From positions 143,059-207,058 of the forward strand of contig VZQC01001014.1 in NCBI GenBank assembly GCA_009823505.1: 64,000 bases of DNA, in the 5' to 3' direction. Positions 1 to 12,269 of this stretch are shown here, piece after piece. Made by a program: the position numbers and the translations under genes. This stretch comes from Rhizomys pruinosus (lineage: Eukaryota > Chordata > Mammalia > Rodentia > Spalacidae). Position 1 is the stretch's first letter, and each line of letters opens with the position of its first letter. Below the pieces are notes generated by a model. That model made no database searches. It saw only the letters and a list, made by a program, of their open reading frames with translations, and was not told the origin of the DNA.

Positions 1-97
1 TGTTCAACAGAGCTCATCTTGAACCTTAAGTCTTCAATNTTCTACTGCTTTTCCAGAATTCTGAGGCATGCTGAGATACATGTGCATTGTCCACTGG

Positions 98-486
98 TGT
101 GCTGGATAGCTTTAGTGTCAACTTGACACACCTGGGTTGAGGGAGCCTCAATTGGGGAATTGGCTCCATTGGATTGGCCTGTGGCCACATCTGTGGAGTA
201 TTGTCTGATTGTCGAGGTGTGGGAGGGCCCAGCCCACAATGAGTGGTGCCACACTGGGCAGGTTGTTGTGTGCTGTATAAGAAGGTAGGCTGGGCGCGGG
301 TCAGGGGAGCAATCCAGTAAACAGCATTTCTCCATGGCCTGGTGCTTCAGTTCCTGCCTCCAGGTTCCTGCCCTGAGTTCCTGCCTTAGGCTTGAACCAA
401 GAGATGTAAGCTGAATAAACCCTTTCCTCCCCAAGTTGGTGTCGGTCAGAGTGTTTTGTCACAGCAATGGAAGACAAACTAGAACA
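98..486 (+). mobile_element. Solo LTR, ERVL-like
   Basis: The element starts TG and ends CA and is flanked by a perfect 5-bp target duplication, ACTGG, at 93-97 and 487-491. Reading the plus strand there is a TATA-like box at 276-280 and an AATAAA signal at 414-419, which sets the sense orientation. The sequence resembles a common rodent ERVL-type LTR; the family is named from memory, not from a search. No internal retroviral sequence adjoins it, so it is a solo LTR left by recombination between two LTRs. The boundaries are seen directly; the family name is an inference. Confidence 0.8.
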
Positions 487-876
487 ACTGGAAAATAATT
501 TTTTGAGAGAATTAAATTTATGAAATGTGGTGTACTATAGAGATAATAGAGCAACGGGGTCACAGATTTTGAAGGAAAGAGGGTATAGTGATGACTGTTA
601 GTTACTTCCAGGACCATTGCTTGGACTAGAGACTGAAACCATTGGAATATGAGAGTGAGGAGGCAAAGCAATGGGTGCTGTGTCTTGAAAATGTAGCCTG
701 AACATTTTAGGATAAGAAAAGACTAATATTTTTATACTGTCCATATCATGTTACTTTTCTAATGAATAATTTTTATAGTGGCTTCTCATCTCACAGTGAA
801 AGCTACAACTTCTCATCTCACAGTGAAAGCTACAGTCCTTATAATCCAATGTATAGTTTCTATAATATATTGTCTT
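487..876. other. Unassigned AT-rich DNA with a 27-bp direct repeat
   Basis: No gene or recognisable transposon is seen. The only structure is a tandem pair of a 27-bp unit at 782-808 and 809-835, differing only in the last base. Short open frames across it are fortuitous. Confidence 0.5.
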
Positions 877-892
877 TATTCTCCATCTTTCT

Positions 893-1134
893 TTTTTTTA
901 ATTTTTATTTATTTCCATATGTGTATGAATGTACTATCTGCATGCAAGTTTGTGCGCCCGTGTCGTGCAATAGCGCGGAGGTCAGAAGAGGGTCTCGGAT
1001 TCCTCTCGAACTGGAGTTCTCCTGGAATTGGAGTTTCAGACGGTTCTCGGCCACCATGTGGATGCTGGGGATCAAACCCAGGTCCTCTGCAAGAGCGGTC
1101 GGCACTCTTAACCACTAGGCCATCTCTCCAGCCC
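893..1134 (-). mobile_element. SINE B2
   Basis: This tRNA-derived B2 SINE lies on the minus strand: its head (ggggctggagagatggc-type) is at the right end and its A-rich tail at 893-905. A 16-bp target duplication, tattctccatctttct, flanks it at 877-892 and 1135-1150. It carries the subfamily form with an internal 17-bp-period duplication (aactccagttccagg twice on its own strand). Open frames through it are not genes. Confidence 0.92.
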
Positions 1135-1150
1135 TATTCTCCATCTTTCT

Positions 1151-2719
1151 AATCTCTCTTTCACTCTTTCTTCTCCCAACCCTTCTCCCTCTATTTCTTA
1201 CTATTTCTTTCTCTTCTTCTCTTTTACGTCTCCACACTGCTTTATTTCTAAATTTGCTACTATCCCATTATAACTTTCTTAGTACATACAATTCCACTTC
1301 ATTCTGTTCAAAACTCTCATTTTTTCATAAATTGTTACTATTATTTTATTATATTACTTCAATCTAAAGTGGAACAACCAAACCAAGACTAGAACATGTT
1401 GTCTCTCTGATGTCATCAGAACATCATCAGGCATGTTAAAGTAGCTCAATACTGACTAGAAATATAAGGATGGAAAAAACTAAATTGGAAGAAATCTACA
1501 GATGTGGAGATTAACTAAAAGAAGTTAGTAAACTAAAAGTAGTAAAGAATGACAGGAAAACAACAGCATCCATTTTGGTTGGAACAGAGAGGAAATGAGT
1601 TATTGTCAAAGCACTTAGTGAGGACATGCAGGAAATCTGAGGGATTTTCTGTGAAAATGACTGATTTAGATAATTGTGAATTCAAGGTTAGCTCTTGAGA
1701 TCACCTAGCTCATCCTCCTCTCTGTGAAAGGGAGGTTATATAATTCTTAAACAAAATATGGCATGAGTTCGAAATACTGGCATCATATACATCCATAAAA
1801 TCAAGCATATATTTTAAGAGTGCTTGTTTCTTTTAAGTCTTGACAAATATATTTTAAGTACAAAGTAATGTACAAACTTCATTAATTCCCCACAGATCCC
1901 AGTATGTTTTAATTATATTAGCATCAATTTTATTCACATGTTTAAAATAAAACATTAAAAAAAACCCAATTTTTATAGGACCTTATATCAATATTCACCC
2001 AAATATGAAAACAATAGTTTACTTTGTCCTCAAAATAAGACATATTAGAAAATATCCTGAGTCATGTCAGCATGGTGGCACTGAGAAGGCTAGAGCAAAT
2101 TGTTTGCCATAAATCTGAGGCTAGCCAGGGCTATCATATAAGCCTCAGACTCTGAAAAAGCAAGCAAGCAAGTTTATAATATTAATACTTACCCTACCTG
2201 AGAAGGGCCACAAAGCACATTGATGGAAAAGCTAGGTCTCAAACTCAAACATCTATGAACTTAAAATTCATATGAAGCTCTTTCATGTACATTCCTTGAT
2301 GTTTTATAGTTCTTTACATGAAGATTTTTTTTATTTGTTTGAGGTTCATATCTGTCTTATAATTTGTTAAATATTACTTTACTCTCTGCTTACCACATTT
2401 TACACCTATTTCTAAATTGGCTATTCAAATTGCTTCTCCATTCACCCATTCTTAGTGTCTTCCTACCTCACTGTGATCCAAAAATAAATGTTAGATTCTG
2501 ACCTTTAAATATTTACTCCAAATAGTCATTCCTATTATTTACTATCTAGGTTTTTCATCATTTCTGCATAGACTCACAAAATAGTCCTGTAAACCAGATT
2601 CTGAGGCTCTAAGAGAGCAGTTTTCTGAAATAAAGGAGTGTAAATTATGAATATTTGAAGACATTGCTCAAATTCTTTAAAGTTATTTATTATTTATTTA
2701 TTTATTTTATTCATTTGTA
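1151..2719. other. Unassigned AT-rich intergenic DNA
   Basis: No gene or clear repeat is seen. A weak B1-like stretch lies near 2065-2165, with a gct-agcc-agggct core followed by short (CAAG) repeats. A TTTA-rich tract at about 2688-2710 leads into the next SINE. Confidence 0.4.
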
Positions 2720-2918
2720 TAATGTATTGCCTAAAGGTGTGTAAGTGTACCCGTGTTGTGTTATGCAGTGCCCATGGAGGACAGAAGAAGATATTGGATC
2801 ACTTGGAACTGGAGTTACACATGGTATTTAGCCTCTATGTGGGTGCTGGGATTTGAATCCGGGTCCTCTGCAAGATCAGCCATTGCTCTTAACTTCGGAT
2901 CCATCTGTCTAGCTCCAA
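2720..2918 (-). mobile_element. SINE B3-like, degenerate
   Basis: The minus strand keeps the B2/B3 landmarks: the reverse of 'gtgggtgctgggatttgaa', 'gaggacagaagaagat' and a tail toward 2700. It has many substitutions, so it is an old copy. The small plus-strand frame over it is a shadow. Confidence 0.7.
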
Positions 2919-4093
2919 AAGCCTTCACATTCTTGTCACCTTATCTTGGGAAAATTTTCTAGGGACTAGAGGCAATCATGGCAAGATTATAAGTTCTTTT
3001 TGTGATTTCTATATAACTCACTTCATGTCTCAAGTTTGGAAAATACCATATAAGGTAGTGACATGTTTTACAATATTGCACTCTATATTTTCATTTCTTC
3101 TTATTTTATTTTATTTTTAACTTAATTTCATTCGAACAATAAGTACACATATGCAATAAAAATAAGAAGTGTTCATATAAACACTGTTAGTTAACATCTG
3201 AGTTCAGTTTTTGTACAACCCAGGGACCCCAAGTGCAGTGGAAAACATTTGCTTACACAAACAGGTTGAGCAAATAAAAAAGAAAAAGAAAAGAATAGAA
3301 AAATCCAGTTAGTTTTTGCTGTGATTTCACAATTCATCCCCCTCTTTGGTCCCTGCAATCTGACACATCAACCTCTTCTGTGAGAGTCCCTGGGCTTTGG
3401 AGGCGAGGGTGATAGAGAGTAACAGATAGAAGATCCAGGTTTGTTTGTTTGTTTGGTTTTTGTTTATTTTTTTTCTGACATATCATGTCAAACTCTTGGA
3501 ACTTACTAAGTTTTGTTTACAACCGACTGGTGGGTTGTTTAGGAATCTCCTTTTAATTCTAGTAATAAAACTCAAATAGTAACAAACATTACAGTTTATA
3601 ATAAGTTACTCTATGGGCACAGACACATATGCCTGGATAATATTTTGGTGGAGCATTATATCTCTTTGACAAAGAGATGCCAGTAGCTTTCTAATGTGAT
3701 CAACAGAGCGTCCTGACATGAGGAGGCACCATGGCTACAGTGTTAGCCATGATTCATACCCCATCAGGGAGCGGGCCATAGGTTGAATAGATTTTTTTTT
3801 CCAGATGCATATTTATGAGGATGTCACCATTGCACTATGTCTTCTTTGGCATGTAAAAGTATAGCACAAGAAGTCTGTAGTAAACTTTGGAGACCACTTC
3901 TTTCCAGAGGTGGGTATAGTTCTCTGACACCATGAATGTCAAGTGTTGATTAGCAGTGCAGGGTCTCAGCATAATAATATTTTTCATGGTCTTGTCATAT
4001 CATAAATTCACAATAGGGTCTTACTGTCCATTTCTTATGTGTACCTAAACTTATATGCTACTGGCCTTTGTTTGGGGGGTGGGAGACTTTTAA
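2919..4093. other. Unassigned, probably old repeat DNA
   Basis: No gene is seen. It contains a (GTTT)n-like tract at about 3440-3470. The rest may be old transposon-derived sequence, but I cannot name a family. Confidence 0.35.
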
Positions 4094-4990
4094 AGCCTCC
4101 CTGGCCAACAGCTCCTGGTAAGACAGTGCAGAGCTGACACTAAAGCCTACCTTTATCTTCCAATGTTTTTATTTAACTGTAGGTCAAAATTGCATCCTAC
4201 AGGGAGGAGGTATATTCCTTCCCCCTCTGTTTTTTTTTGTTTGTTTGTTTGTTTTGTTTTGTTTTTGTAATTGTCACTATAACCAGAGAAGCCTCTCTTG
4301 TTTTCCAGAGCCCTAAATCCAAATTTATAATTTTCCAGAAAGGAGGAGTTGTATCACATACCTAAAAACAGGAACCCAGCTGACGGTGTTTACAATACCC
4401 TTTCAGACCATCTCCCACTGGACTGCATACTGCTGGTTCGAGGAGATAGAACCTAGCTTTTCCTGGGCCAAATTATATTGTTATGTGTTTAAAAATGTCA
4501 GAATTATCACTTGCATAATAGGGATAAAGATGGAGAACATTTGTTTCCATTTAATCTAATAGTTGTAACCGGGATTTCAATATAATTCAGAGTAGATTGA
4601 AATTTAACAACAATTCTGTATCCCTAATTAGCTTAAACATGTTATTATTTGTTATTCTGAAGATAGCCACCAGTTTTAAACTTATACAAGAAGCTGTTAG
4701 TTAATACAAGCATGTCCTGAGAGATTTGCCCCTTGTTATTATAATTTATGAAATATTCAATGTATAAATGGAACAGTTATTTTGAATATAGCACTATAAA
4801 GTATATACTTTGAAATATCCTTGCATGTCTTGGGTTATGTTCTAGATGACTAAATCTCTCCAGATGTTCAGAGATGTTTTACATGGGTTTGGAAAAAAGC
4901 CTGACTATTCACTCCAAAGATGTTTTGTTAGGTGGTCAAATGTCTTACATATAAAATTTAACTAAATGCAGAAAGGAATAGCTCCCTGGA
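4094..4990. repeat. Diverged tandem unit, copy 1
   Basis: This unit aligns along its length with 4991-5828. Landmarks in both copies are ccaaca (4105, 4999), the gcaaaattgcatcct-like core, ggaggagg followed by a pyrimidine tract, tttttgtaattgtca (about 4262 and 5121), ggagttgtatcac and gctccctg (4981, 5819). The offset runs from about 894 down to 838, so the copies differ by indels. Copy 1 has a longer (GTTT)n expansion at about 4229-4266. The family is not recognised. Confidence 0.75.
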
Positions 4991-5828
4991 GGAGAAATCC
5001 AACAGCTGCTGGTATGGCAGCCCAGACATGTTACTGAAGCTTTTATTTACCAATGCTATTTACTAAACTGTAGGGCAAAATTGCATCCTGGGAGGAGGAA
5101 GTGTTTTTCTTCCCCCTTTGTTTTTGTAATTGTCAATATGTTCTGAGCAGCCTCTCCTGTTTCCCAGACCACTAAACCCTGATTTGTAGTTTTACAGAAG
5201 GCAGGAGTTGTATCACTTACTTATAAACAGGAACCAAGGGGATGTGGTTTGCTATACCCCTTCAAACTGCCTCCCTCTGGATTGCATACTGCTAGTTCAA
5301 GGAGGTAGAACCCAGCTTTTTTCTGAGACACATTATCTTCTTATATGGAAAATAAATGTCAGAATTATCATTTGTCAAATACAAGCAAACATGGAGAACA
5401 TTTGTGTTCCTTTAATCTAACAGTTGTAACTAGGATTCCGGGACAAGTCAGGGTTGGGTTGAAACTCAACAACAAGTCTTTTCTATTCTGGATATAGCCA
5501 TCCATTCTAATCTTATACAGAAGGCTTTTAGTTAATGCCCTGAAACTAAATATGTCCTGAGAGATTTGCCCCTAGTTATTATAATTTATAATATATTCAA
5601 TATTAATACCCATTTATAGAGATGGTATAGTTATTTTGAATAACTTTGAAGTGTCCTTACAAGTCTTGGTGTAGGCTCTAGATGATCAAATCACTCCAGA
5701 TGTTCAGAGACATTTTACATGGGTTTGGCAAATAGCCTGTCTATTCACTCCAAAGACATTTTGCTTAGTGATCAAATGTCTTTCATATAAAACATAACTA
5801 AATGATCCAGAAAATATAGCTCCCTGAA
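4991..5828. repeat. Diverged tandem unit, copy 2
   Basis: This is the second copy of the unit at 4094-4990, in the same orientation and immediately adjacent. Substitutions and indels separate the two, so the duplication is old. A 70-residue frame at 5208-5420 has no matching intact frame in copy 1, which argues against coding. Confidence 0.75.
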
Positions 5829-6035
5829 ATAATCATTGCTTTGAATTAACTACTATCCTTGAGGATAAAATACCATATTGTGATTTATCAATCTTTGCAT
5901 ACATGACCATTTACTTATCAGTGAGGAGGTTACCAAAAACTTTGTTTTAAGTTTCAAAGGAGTGTAATATGTAAGTAGGAAGAAGCCATATGTGGTTAGT
6001 AGAGCACTGAAATATTATATCTTTGTGATTCCATT
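5829..6035. other. Unassigned AT-rich DNA
   Basis: No gene or recognisable repeat is seen between the tandem unit and the L1 fragment. Confidence 0.4.
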
Positions 6036-6425
6036 CCATTATTTGGTGTATTGTCTTGTGTGCAGTTCAGATGTCTCTCAGTCTATTCTTTGCCCAGTTG
6101 GCCTGTCTGATGGACAGAACGTACTAGTGTGCTAGAGTCAATATTTGCCTTAAAGTCCTGTAAAATTTTGTTTATGAAGTTTCGTGACCCTGAATTTGGT
6201 GTGTATAAATTAATGATTGTGATATTTTCTTGGTTAATTTTTCCTTTGATAAGAATGGAATAACCCTCTTCATATCTTCTGATTATCTTTAGTTTGAATT
6301 CTATTTTATCTGATATTAGGTTAGCAACTCCTGCTTTGTTTCATAGTGCCATTTGCTTGTATAATATTTTTTTCAATCCTTTCACCCTGAGATAGCACCT
6401 ATCTTTAAAGGTGAGATGGGCTTCT
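6036..6425 (-). mobile_element. L1 ORF2 endonuclease-region fragment
   Basis: On the minus strand this aligns with the endonuclease part of L1 ORF2 and is colinear with the better preserved copy at 7660-8050. Shared landmarks are the reverse of cagttcagatgtctctc and of tttttcctttgataa. The frame is broken throughout. It may be the inverted 5' part of the same old L1 whose 3' end is at 6700-7425, but about 270 unassigned bases separate them. Confidence 0.75.
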
Positions 6426-6699
6426 CACCTTTAAAAGTGAGACAGGCCTGGAGGCTTTGGGCCAGCTCCTGTGTTGTATGGCTTTAGCCATTGGATGATC
6501 TATTTACTGGTTGCATGATAGGTGCTGGTCTATCCAATGATAAGATAGAAGTGTAACTTTGGAGCCTAAAATTTCCACACCTGTACACCAATTAAGAACT
6601 CAACAAAACACCTAAAGAATATAACCGAAATTAGTGTTAAAATTATCAAAGAAACACCTAACATTAGCAACCCAAATGCCTAAAGCTCAATGAAAAATA

Positions 6700-7425
6700 A
6701 TGTGTGAAGAACCCTTAAAAGACTCAAAATGAGCCTACCACCTGACCCAGTCATACCACTCTTGAGTATATACCCACAAAACTCATCCTACTCCAAAGAT
6801 ACATGCAAATCTATGTTTATTGCAGCTCTCTTCACAATAGAGAAGAGCTGGAACCAACCCAAATGCCCCTCAACATTGACATATGACAAAAATGTGGTAC
6901 ATCGACACAATGGAGTACTACTCCTTGGTAAAGAAAGATGACATCATGAACATTGCAGGTAAATGGATAGAATTCGAAGCCATTATGCTAAGTAAAGTAA
7001 TACAGTCCCAGAAAAACAAGTGGTGAATGGTTTCCTTCATTTGTGGATGCTAACACCAAATCCCCAGATGAAAGGCAAGCTGAAAAACATTATTGTTATA
7101 TTTCTGTTTATCTGAAAGCAACTATGTTGTTATAATGTAAATCTCTTAATGGGTTCTAGAACTGATCCACCAATTACTTTCAGAGGCTGTAATTACTGTA
7201 TATGAGTGGACAGTATGTACTCATATTTTAGAGTAATATGAAATTAAAGGAGGAAAATGTGAATTCCTAAACATAAAAAAAATACTGAGAGAAAGAGGCA
7301 GAACAGTTATGGAAGAGTGCATTATCTGGGGTGGAGTGGAGGGAAAGGAAAGTGGAATATGTCTGAATTGAAATGAGAAATGATGTCTGAAATACACAAA
7401 AAATCAATAAAAGGATTATTAAAAA
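6700..7425 (+). mobile_element. L1 3' end (ORF2 tail and 3' UTR)
   Basis: The plus strand encodes the typical L1 ORF2 C-terminal run; the frame at 6729-6941 begins with PPDPVIPLLSIYP and continues to the region before the 'YTMEYYSALK'-type stretch. It continues through a 3' UTR ending in an AATAAA-like signal at about 7403 and an A-rich tail. It is 5' truncated and frameshifted. Confidence 0.85.
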
Positions 7426-7439
7426 AGTAAAGAAAAAGA

Positions 7440-7644
7440 AAAAATAATAACATGAAAAACTCAAATGGAACTCCGCCAAATACTAATAACCCTATTGAAG
7501 AACCCTATAGTAAAGACTCCTTAGATATAACTCAGGAAACAGATATTAAAAGAATATTTTTCAAGGAGTTGAGGGAATTTAAAGAGCATATAAACATAAG
7601 TCAGGGACCTAAAAGAAGATAGGGATAAATTCATAAAGGACAAT
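7440..7644 (+). mobile_element. Older L1 ORF1 region, left piece
   Basis: The plus-strand sequence resembles L1 ORF1 (Lys/Glu-rich coiled-coil part). It stops at aaaggacaat (7635-7644), and the same 10-mer reappears at about 12118-12127, where ORF1-like sequence resumes. The 4.5 kb between is a later L1 insertion. Confidence 0.65.
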
Positions 7645-8750
7645 ATCTGTGAGGTCCATTTGGTGTATCCTATCATTCAGTTCAGATGTCTCTCTGTTTA
7701 TTTTTTTTCCTGTTAACCTGTCCAATGGGCTCAGTGGGGTATTGAAGTCCCCTACTATGAGTGTACTGGAGTTAATTTGTGCCTTGTGGTCCTGAAGAAT
7801 TGTCTTTATAAAGTTTAGTGCACCAGAGTTTGGTGCATATATATTCATACTTGTGAAATCTTCTTGGTGAATTTTTCCTTTGATAAAAATGTAATGGCCT
7901 TATTTGTCTGTTCTGATTTCTTTTACTTTGAAGTCTATTTTGTCTGATATTAAAAGAGCAACACCTGCTTTCTTTTTGGTACCATTTGCTTGGAATATTT
8001 TTTTCCATCCTTTCACTTTAAGGTGGTTCCTATCCTTGAAGGTAAAATGCATTTCTTGTAGACAGCATATCGATGTGTTCTGTTTGCTAATCCAATCTCC
8101 CAATCTATGTCTTTTGATTGGGGAATTTAGTCCATTAATATTTAAGGTTATGACTGATAGGTTTGTGTTGCTTCCTTTCACCTTATCCATTTGCGTTTTT
8201 GATTTAGGTTTTTACTTCTGCAGTTATGCTTTTATTGATTTCCCTTTCTAGGTGCCTGTGGATGGTTGCTCCTTTCTTCTGTCCTTTGAATTGCTTCAAG
8301 TACTATCTGAAGGGTTGGCTTTCTGGACATGTATTCTTTCATCTTGTTTATGTCATGAAAGATTTTTCTCTCTCCTTCAACTATAACTGACATTTTTGCT
8401 GGGTATAGTAACCTTGGTTGGCATCTATAGTCCTTTAACACTGGGAATGCTTTACTCCACGTACTGCTTGCTTTCATAGTTTGCACTGAGAAGTCAGTTG
8501 TAATTCTGATAGGTTTCTCCTTATATGTAATTGTTTTTCTCTTGTGGCTTTCAGAATTTTGTCTTTGTTTTGGGCATCTAGAGTTTTAACTAGGATATGG
8601 CCTGGAGAGTTTCTTTTCTGATCTTGTCTGTTTGGAGTTCTACATGCTTCTTGTATTTGTATTAGTTTCCCTTTTTATAGTTTGGAGAAACTTTCATTGA
8701 TTATTCTATGAATCTTCCACCCTAATACAAGAGAATCCACTTTATTTATT
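7645..8750 (-). mobile_element. Inverted 5' segment of a twin-primed L1
   Basis: On the minus strand, 8486-8232 encodes an L1 ORF1 C-terminus (the ...LLYPAKMS... region). 8190-7900 then encodes the start of ORF2 endonuclease (VITLNINGLNSPIKRHR), and 7848-7609 a later endonuclease part with the GDFNTPLSPLDR motif. Frames are interrupted. The segment abuts, at 8741-8775, the plus-strand remainder of ORF2, which starts almost exactly where this segment stops in L1 coordinates. That is the classical layout of a 5' inversion made by twin priming. It is a pseudogene fragment with no expected activity. Confidence 0.88.
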
Positions 8751-11700
8751 TATTTATTTTTGGTCTTTTTAGAACCCCATGGACCATTCTCCAAAATAGA
8801 CCACATAGGGGGACACAGAAGAAACCTCCACAAATACAAAAAGATTGAAATAATTTCATGCATTCTATCAGACCACAATGCAATAAAGCTCACTATCAAC
8901 ACCAGAATAATACTATCTACAAGAACACATGGAGACTAAACAACACACTCTTGAATAATGAATGGTTCAAGGAAGAGACAAAGAAAGAAATAAAATCATC
9001 CCTGGGACTGAATGACAATGATAATACAACACACAAAAAAAAACCCTATGGGATACTTTAAAAGCAGTCCTAAGAGGGAAGTTTATAGCCCTGGTGCCTA
9101 CATTAGAAAAACAGAAAGAACACAAGTGTATGATCTAACACAGCAGCAAAAGCACTTGAGAGGCAACAATTAGATGAACCCTAAATGCAAACAGACAGGA
9201 AGACATAACAAAATCAGAGCAGAAATAACAATGGAAATAGAAACAAAGAAAACAATACAAAAAATCAATGAATCCCAAAATTTGGTTTCTTTTGAAAGTA
9301 AGTAAACAACATAGACAGACCTCTAGCGATGTTTAGTTAACCAAAAGAAAGGAAGGAAAATTTCCAAAATGAGTAGAATCTGTGATGAAAGGAAAATCAC
9401 AAACAACAGACAATGAAAAGATCCAGACAATCATACGGGACTACTTCAAAAACTTATATTCTACTAAGTTTGAAAACCTAGAAGAAATGGATGAATATCT
9501 GAAATCCTGGGAATCACCAAAGCTCAACCAAGAAGAGATCGACAGCCTAAACAGACCAATAGTACAGGAAGAAATCGAAGATGTAATAAGTAGCCTCCCA
9601 ACCAAAAAATGCCCAGGCCCGGATGGATTCACGGCAGAATTCTATAAAATATTTCGTAAAGACTTACAACCATTACTACATAAATTGTTTAGAAGGATAC
9701 AAATGGAGGGACTTCTCCCAAATTCCTTCTATGAAGCCAGCATTACGCTACTACCAAAACCAGGGAAAGATACAACCAAAAAGGAGAACTATAGACCCAT
9801 CTCCCTAATGAACACAGATGCCAAAATTCTAAACAGAATACTGGCAAATCGCATACAGACCCACATCAAGAAGATCATCCATCATGACCAAGTTGGATTC
9901 ATACCAGAGATGTAGGGATGGTTCAACATACGAAAATCATTAAATATCATCAAACATATAAATATACTGAAAGAAAAATAAAACTCACAATCATCTCAAT
10001 TGACGTGGACAAAATCCAGCATCCCTTCATGCTTAAAGTCCTAGAGAGAATTGGATTGGAGAGATCATTCCTCAAGGTAATCAAAGCCATATACAGGAAA
10101 CCCACAGCCAACATCATCCTAAATGGAGAAAAGTTCGAAGCAATCCTCTTCAAGGAAGAAACTCAGTAAGGCTGCCCCCTGTCACCACTCCTCTTCAATA
10201 CAGTGCTTGAAGCACTTGCTAGGAAAATAAGGCAAGAGAAGGAAATTAAAGGAGTACTAATTGGAAAAGAGGAAGTCAAGGTTTCCCTTTTTGCTGATGA
10301 TATGATTCTTTACATAAGGGATGCTATAAATTACACCAGAAAACTCCTAGAAACGATTAAGAGCTTCAGTAAAGTGGCAGGATACAAAATTAACCTAGAA
10401 AAATCAGTAGCCTTTCTTTACACCAACAATAAGCAACTGATGAAGGAATTCAAGGGAACCTTCCCACTCAAAATAGCCTCGAAAACAATAAAATACTTAG
10501 AAACAAACCTAACCAAAATCACCAAAGATCTCTACAACAAAACTTTTAAACCCTTGAAGAAGGAAATTGAAGAAGACATCAGAAGATGGAAAAAACTCCC
10601 ATGCTCATGGATTGGGAAAATTAATATTTTAAAAATGTCCATTCTACCCAAACTCTTATATAGATTTAATGCAATCCCAATTAAAAACCCCAAGAACTTA
10701 TTCACAGGCTTGGAAAAAAAGTCCTTAAATTCATTTTGAATAACAAAAGACCCCGAATAGCCAAAACAACCCTGAGTGAAAAGAGCAATACAGGGGGGAA
10801 TCTCTATACCAGACTTCAAACTATACTACAGGGCTATAGTCATAAAAACAGCTTGGTACTGGCAAAAAAACAGACCTGTTGACCAATGGAACAAAACTGA
10901 AGATCCAAACTTGAGCACATACAATTTCAGCAATCTCATATTTCACAAGGGGGCCAAGAAGACACAATGGAGGAAAGACAGCATCTTCAGCAAGTGGTGT
11001 TGGCAAAACTGGATCACCACTTGTTGAAGAATGAAATTAAACCCCTACCTCTCGCCCTGTACAAAAGTCAACTCCAGATGGATCAAAGACCTCAAAGTGA
11101 AACCCCAAACTCTGAAGGTGATATATGAAAAAGTTCGCAGCAGACCAGAAGACATAGGTGTAGGAAAAGACTTCCTAAATCAGACAGCAGCTGTGCAAGA
11201 ATTAAGGTCAGGTCGACAATTGACAAATGGGACCTCATTTAACTCAAAAGCTTCTGTACATCCAAAGAAACAATCAAGAAAGTGAAGAGAAAACTGACAG
11301 AATGGGAGGAATCTTTACCACAGATATATCTGACAAAGCACTGATTTCCAGAATATATAAACTACTCAAAAAACAAAGAAGAAAGAAAACAAACGACCCA
11401 CTCAATAGATGGAGCAAAGAGCTAACAGAGACTTCACAAGTGAAGAATTAGAGATGGCTGAGAAACATCTTAAGAAGTATTCAACATTGTTATTATTTAA
11501 GGAAATGCAAATTAAAACCAATTTAAGATACGATCTTACTCCAATAAGACTGGCTAGGATCAAGAAAACAAATGATCCCATGTGTGGAGAGGTTGTGGGG
11601 AAAGGGGAACACTTATGTACTGCTGGTGGGAATGTAAACTCATGCAGCCACTATGGAAAGCAGTGTGGAGAACCCTTGGGAGACTTGTAATTAACTTGCC

Positions 11701-12117
11701 ACCTGACCCGGCCATACCACTCCTGGGCATGTATCCACAAGACTCATCTTAGCAGAGAGCTACATGCACAGCCATGGTTATTGCATCTCTCGTCACAATA
11801 GCAAGGAGTTGGAACCAACCCAAGTGCCCCTCAAATGAGGAGTGGATAGAGAAAATGTGGTACATCTACACAATGGAGTTCTATGCAGCAGTAAAGAAAG
11901 ATGACATCATGAGATTTGTAGGTAAATGTCTGGAGTTAGAAGATACCATGCTGAGTGAAGTAACACAGTCCCAGAAAAAAATCGATGAATGGTGTCCCTC
12001 ATCTGTGGATGCTAACAATTACATAATTGTATGGAAAACTGAGCAACATCAATGTGATCTGAAAACAACTGTGCTCTTATATTGTGAATCCCTTAAAAAA
12101 TAATAAAAAAAAATTAA
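8751..12117 (+). pseudogene. L1 ORF2 reverse-transcriptase part and 3' end, broken
   Basis: This is the forward part of the L1 whose 5' end is inverted at 7645-8750. The ORF2 product is an endonuclease/reverse transcriptase. Here the sequence starts just after the middle of the endonuclease domain ('PHGPFSKIDHIGGH'-like, about 8772). It runs through the RT fingers and palm: the 9382-9915 frame has [14 protein letters not shown] and [15 protein letters not shown]. The catalytic [11 protein letters not shown] is near 10287-10320. A stop follows GFIPEM at 9913, and there are several frameshifts (for example about 10170, 10740, 11030 and 11290). The C-terminus (WYIYTMEFYAAVKKDDIM) lies near 11850, followed by a short 3' UTR and an A-rich tail to 12117. 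Truncation, inversion and stops make it a dead copy. Confidence 0.9.
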
Positions 12118-12269
12118 AAAGGACAATGATAAACTGTGGAAGGAAATTACAAATGATATAGAAACATTGAAGAAAATTCAACTTGAATTATTGAAAAAAG
12201 AAATGTGACAATCCATAAACCACTTGGAAAGGGTGGGGGATGGGAGAAAGTCTCAAAAGAAAATGGATG
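12118..12269 (+). mobile_element. Older L1 ORF1 region, middle piece
   Basis: Sequence here continues the ORF1-like reading interrupted at 7644. The right-hand copy of the L1 target duplication (aaaggacaat) is at about 12118-12127. It ends where a B2 is inserted; its aaatggatg at 12261-12269 is the left copy of that B2's target duplication. Confidence 0.6.

Noticed and set aside
9382..9915. 177-residue frame with clear reverse-transcriptase sequence as a possible gene
   Set aside because: It is one piece of a frameshifted, 5'-inverted L1 ORF2, so it is annotated as pseudogene, not as a working gene.
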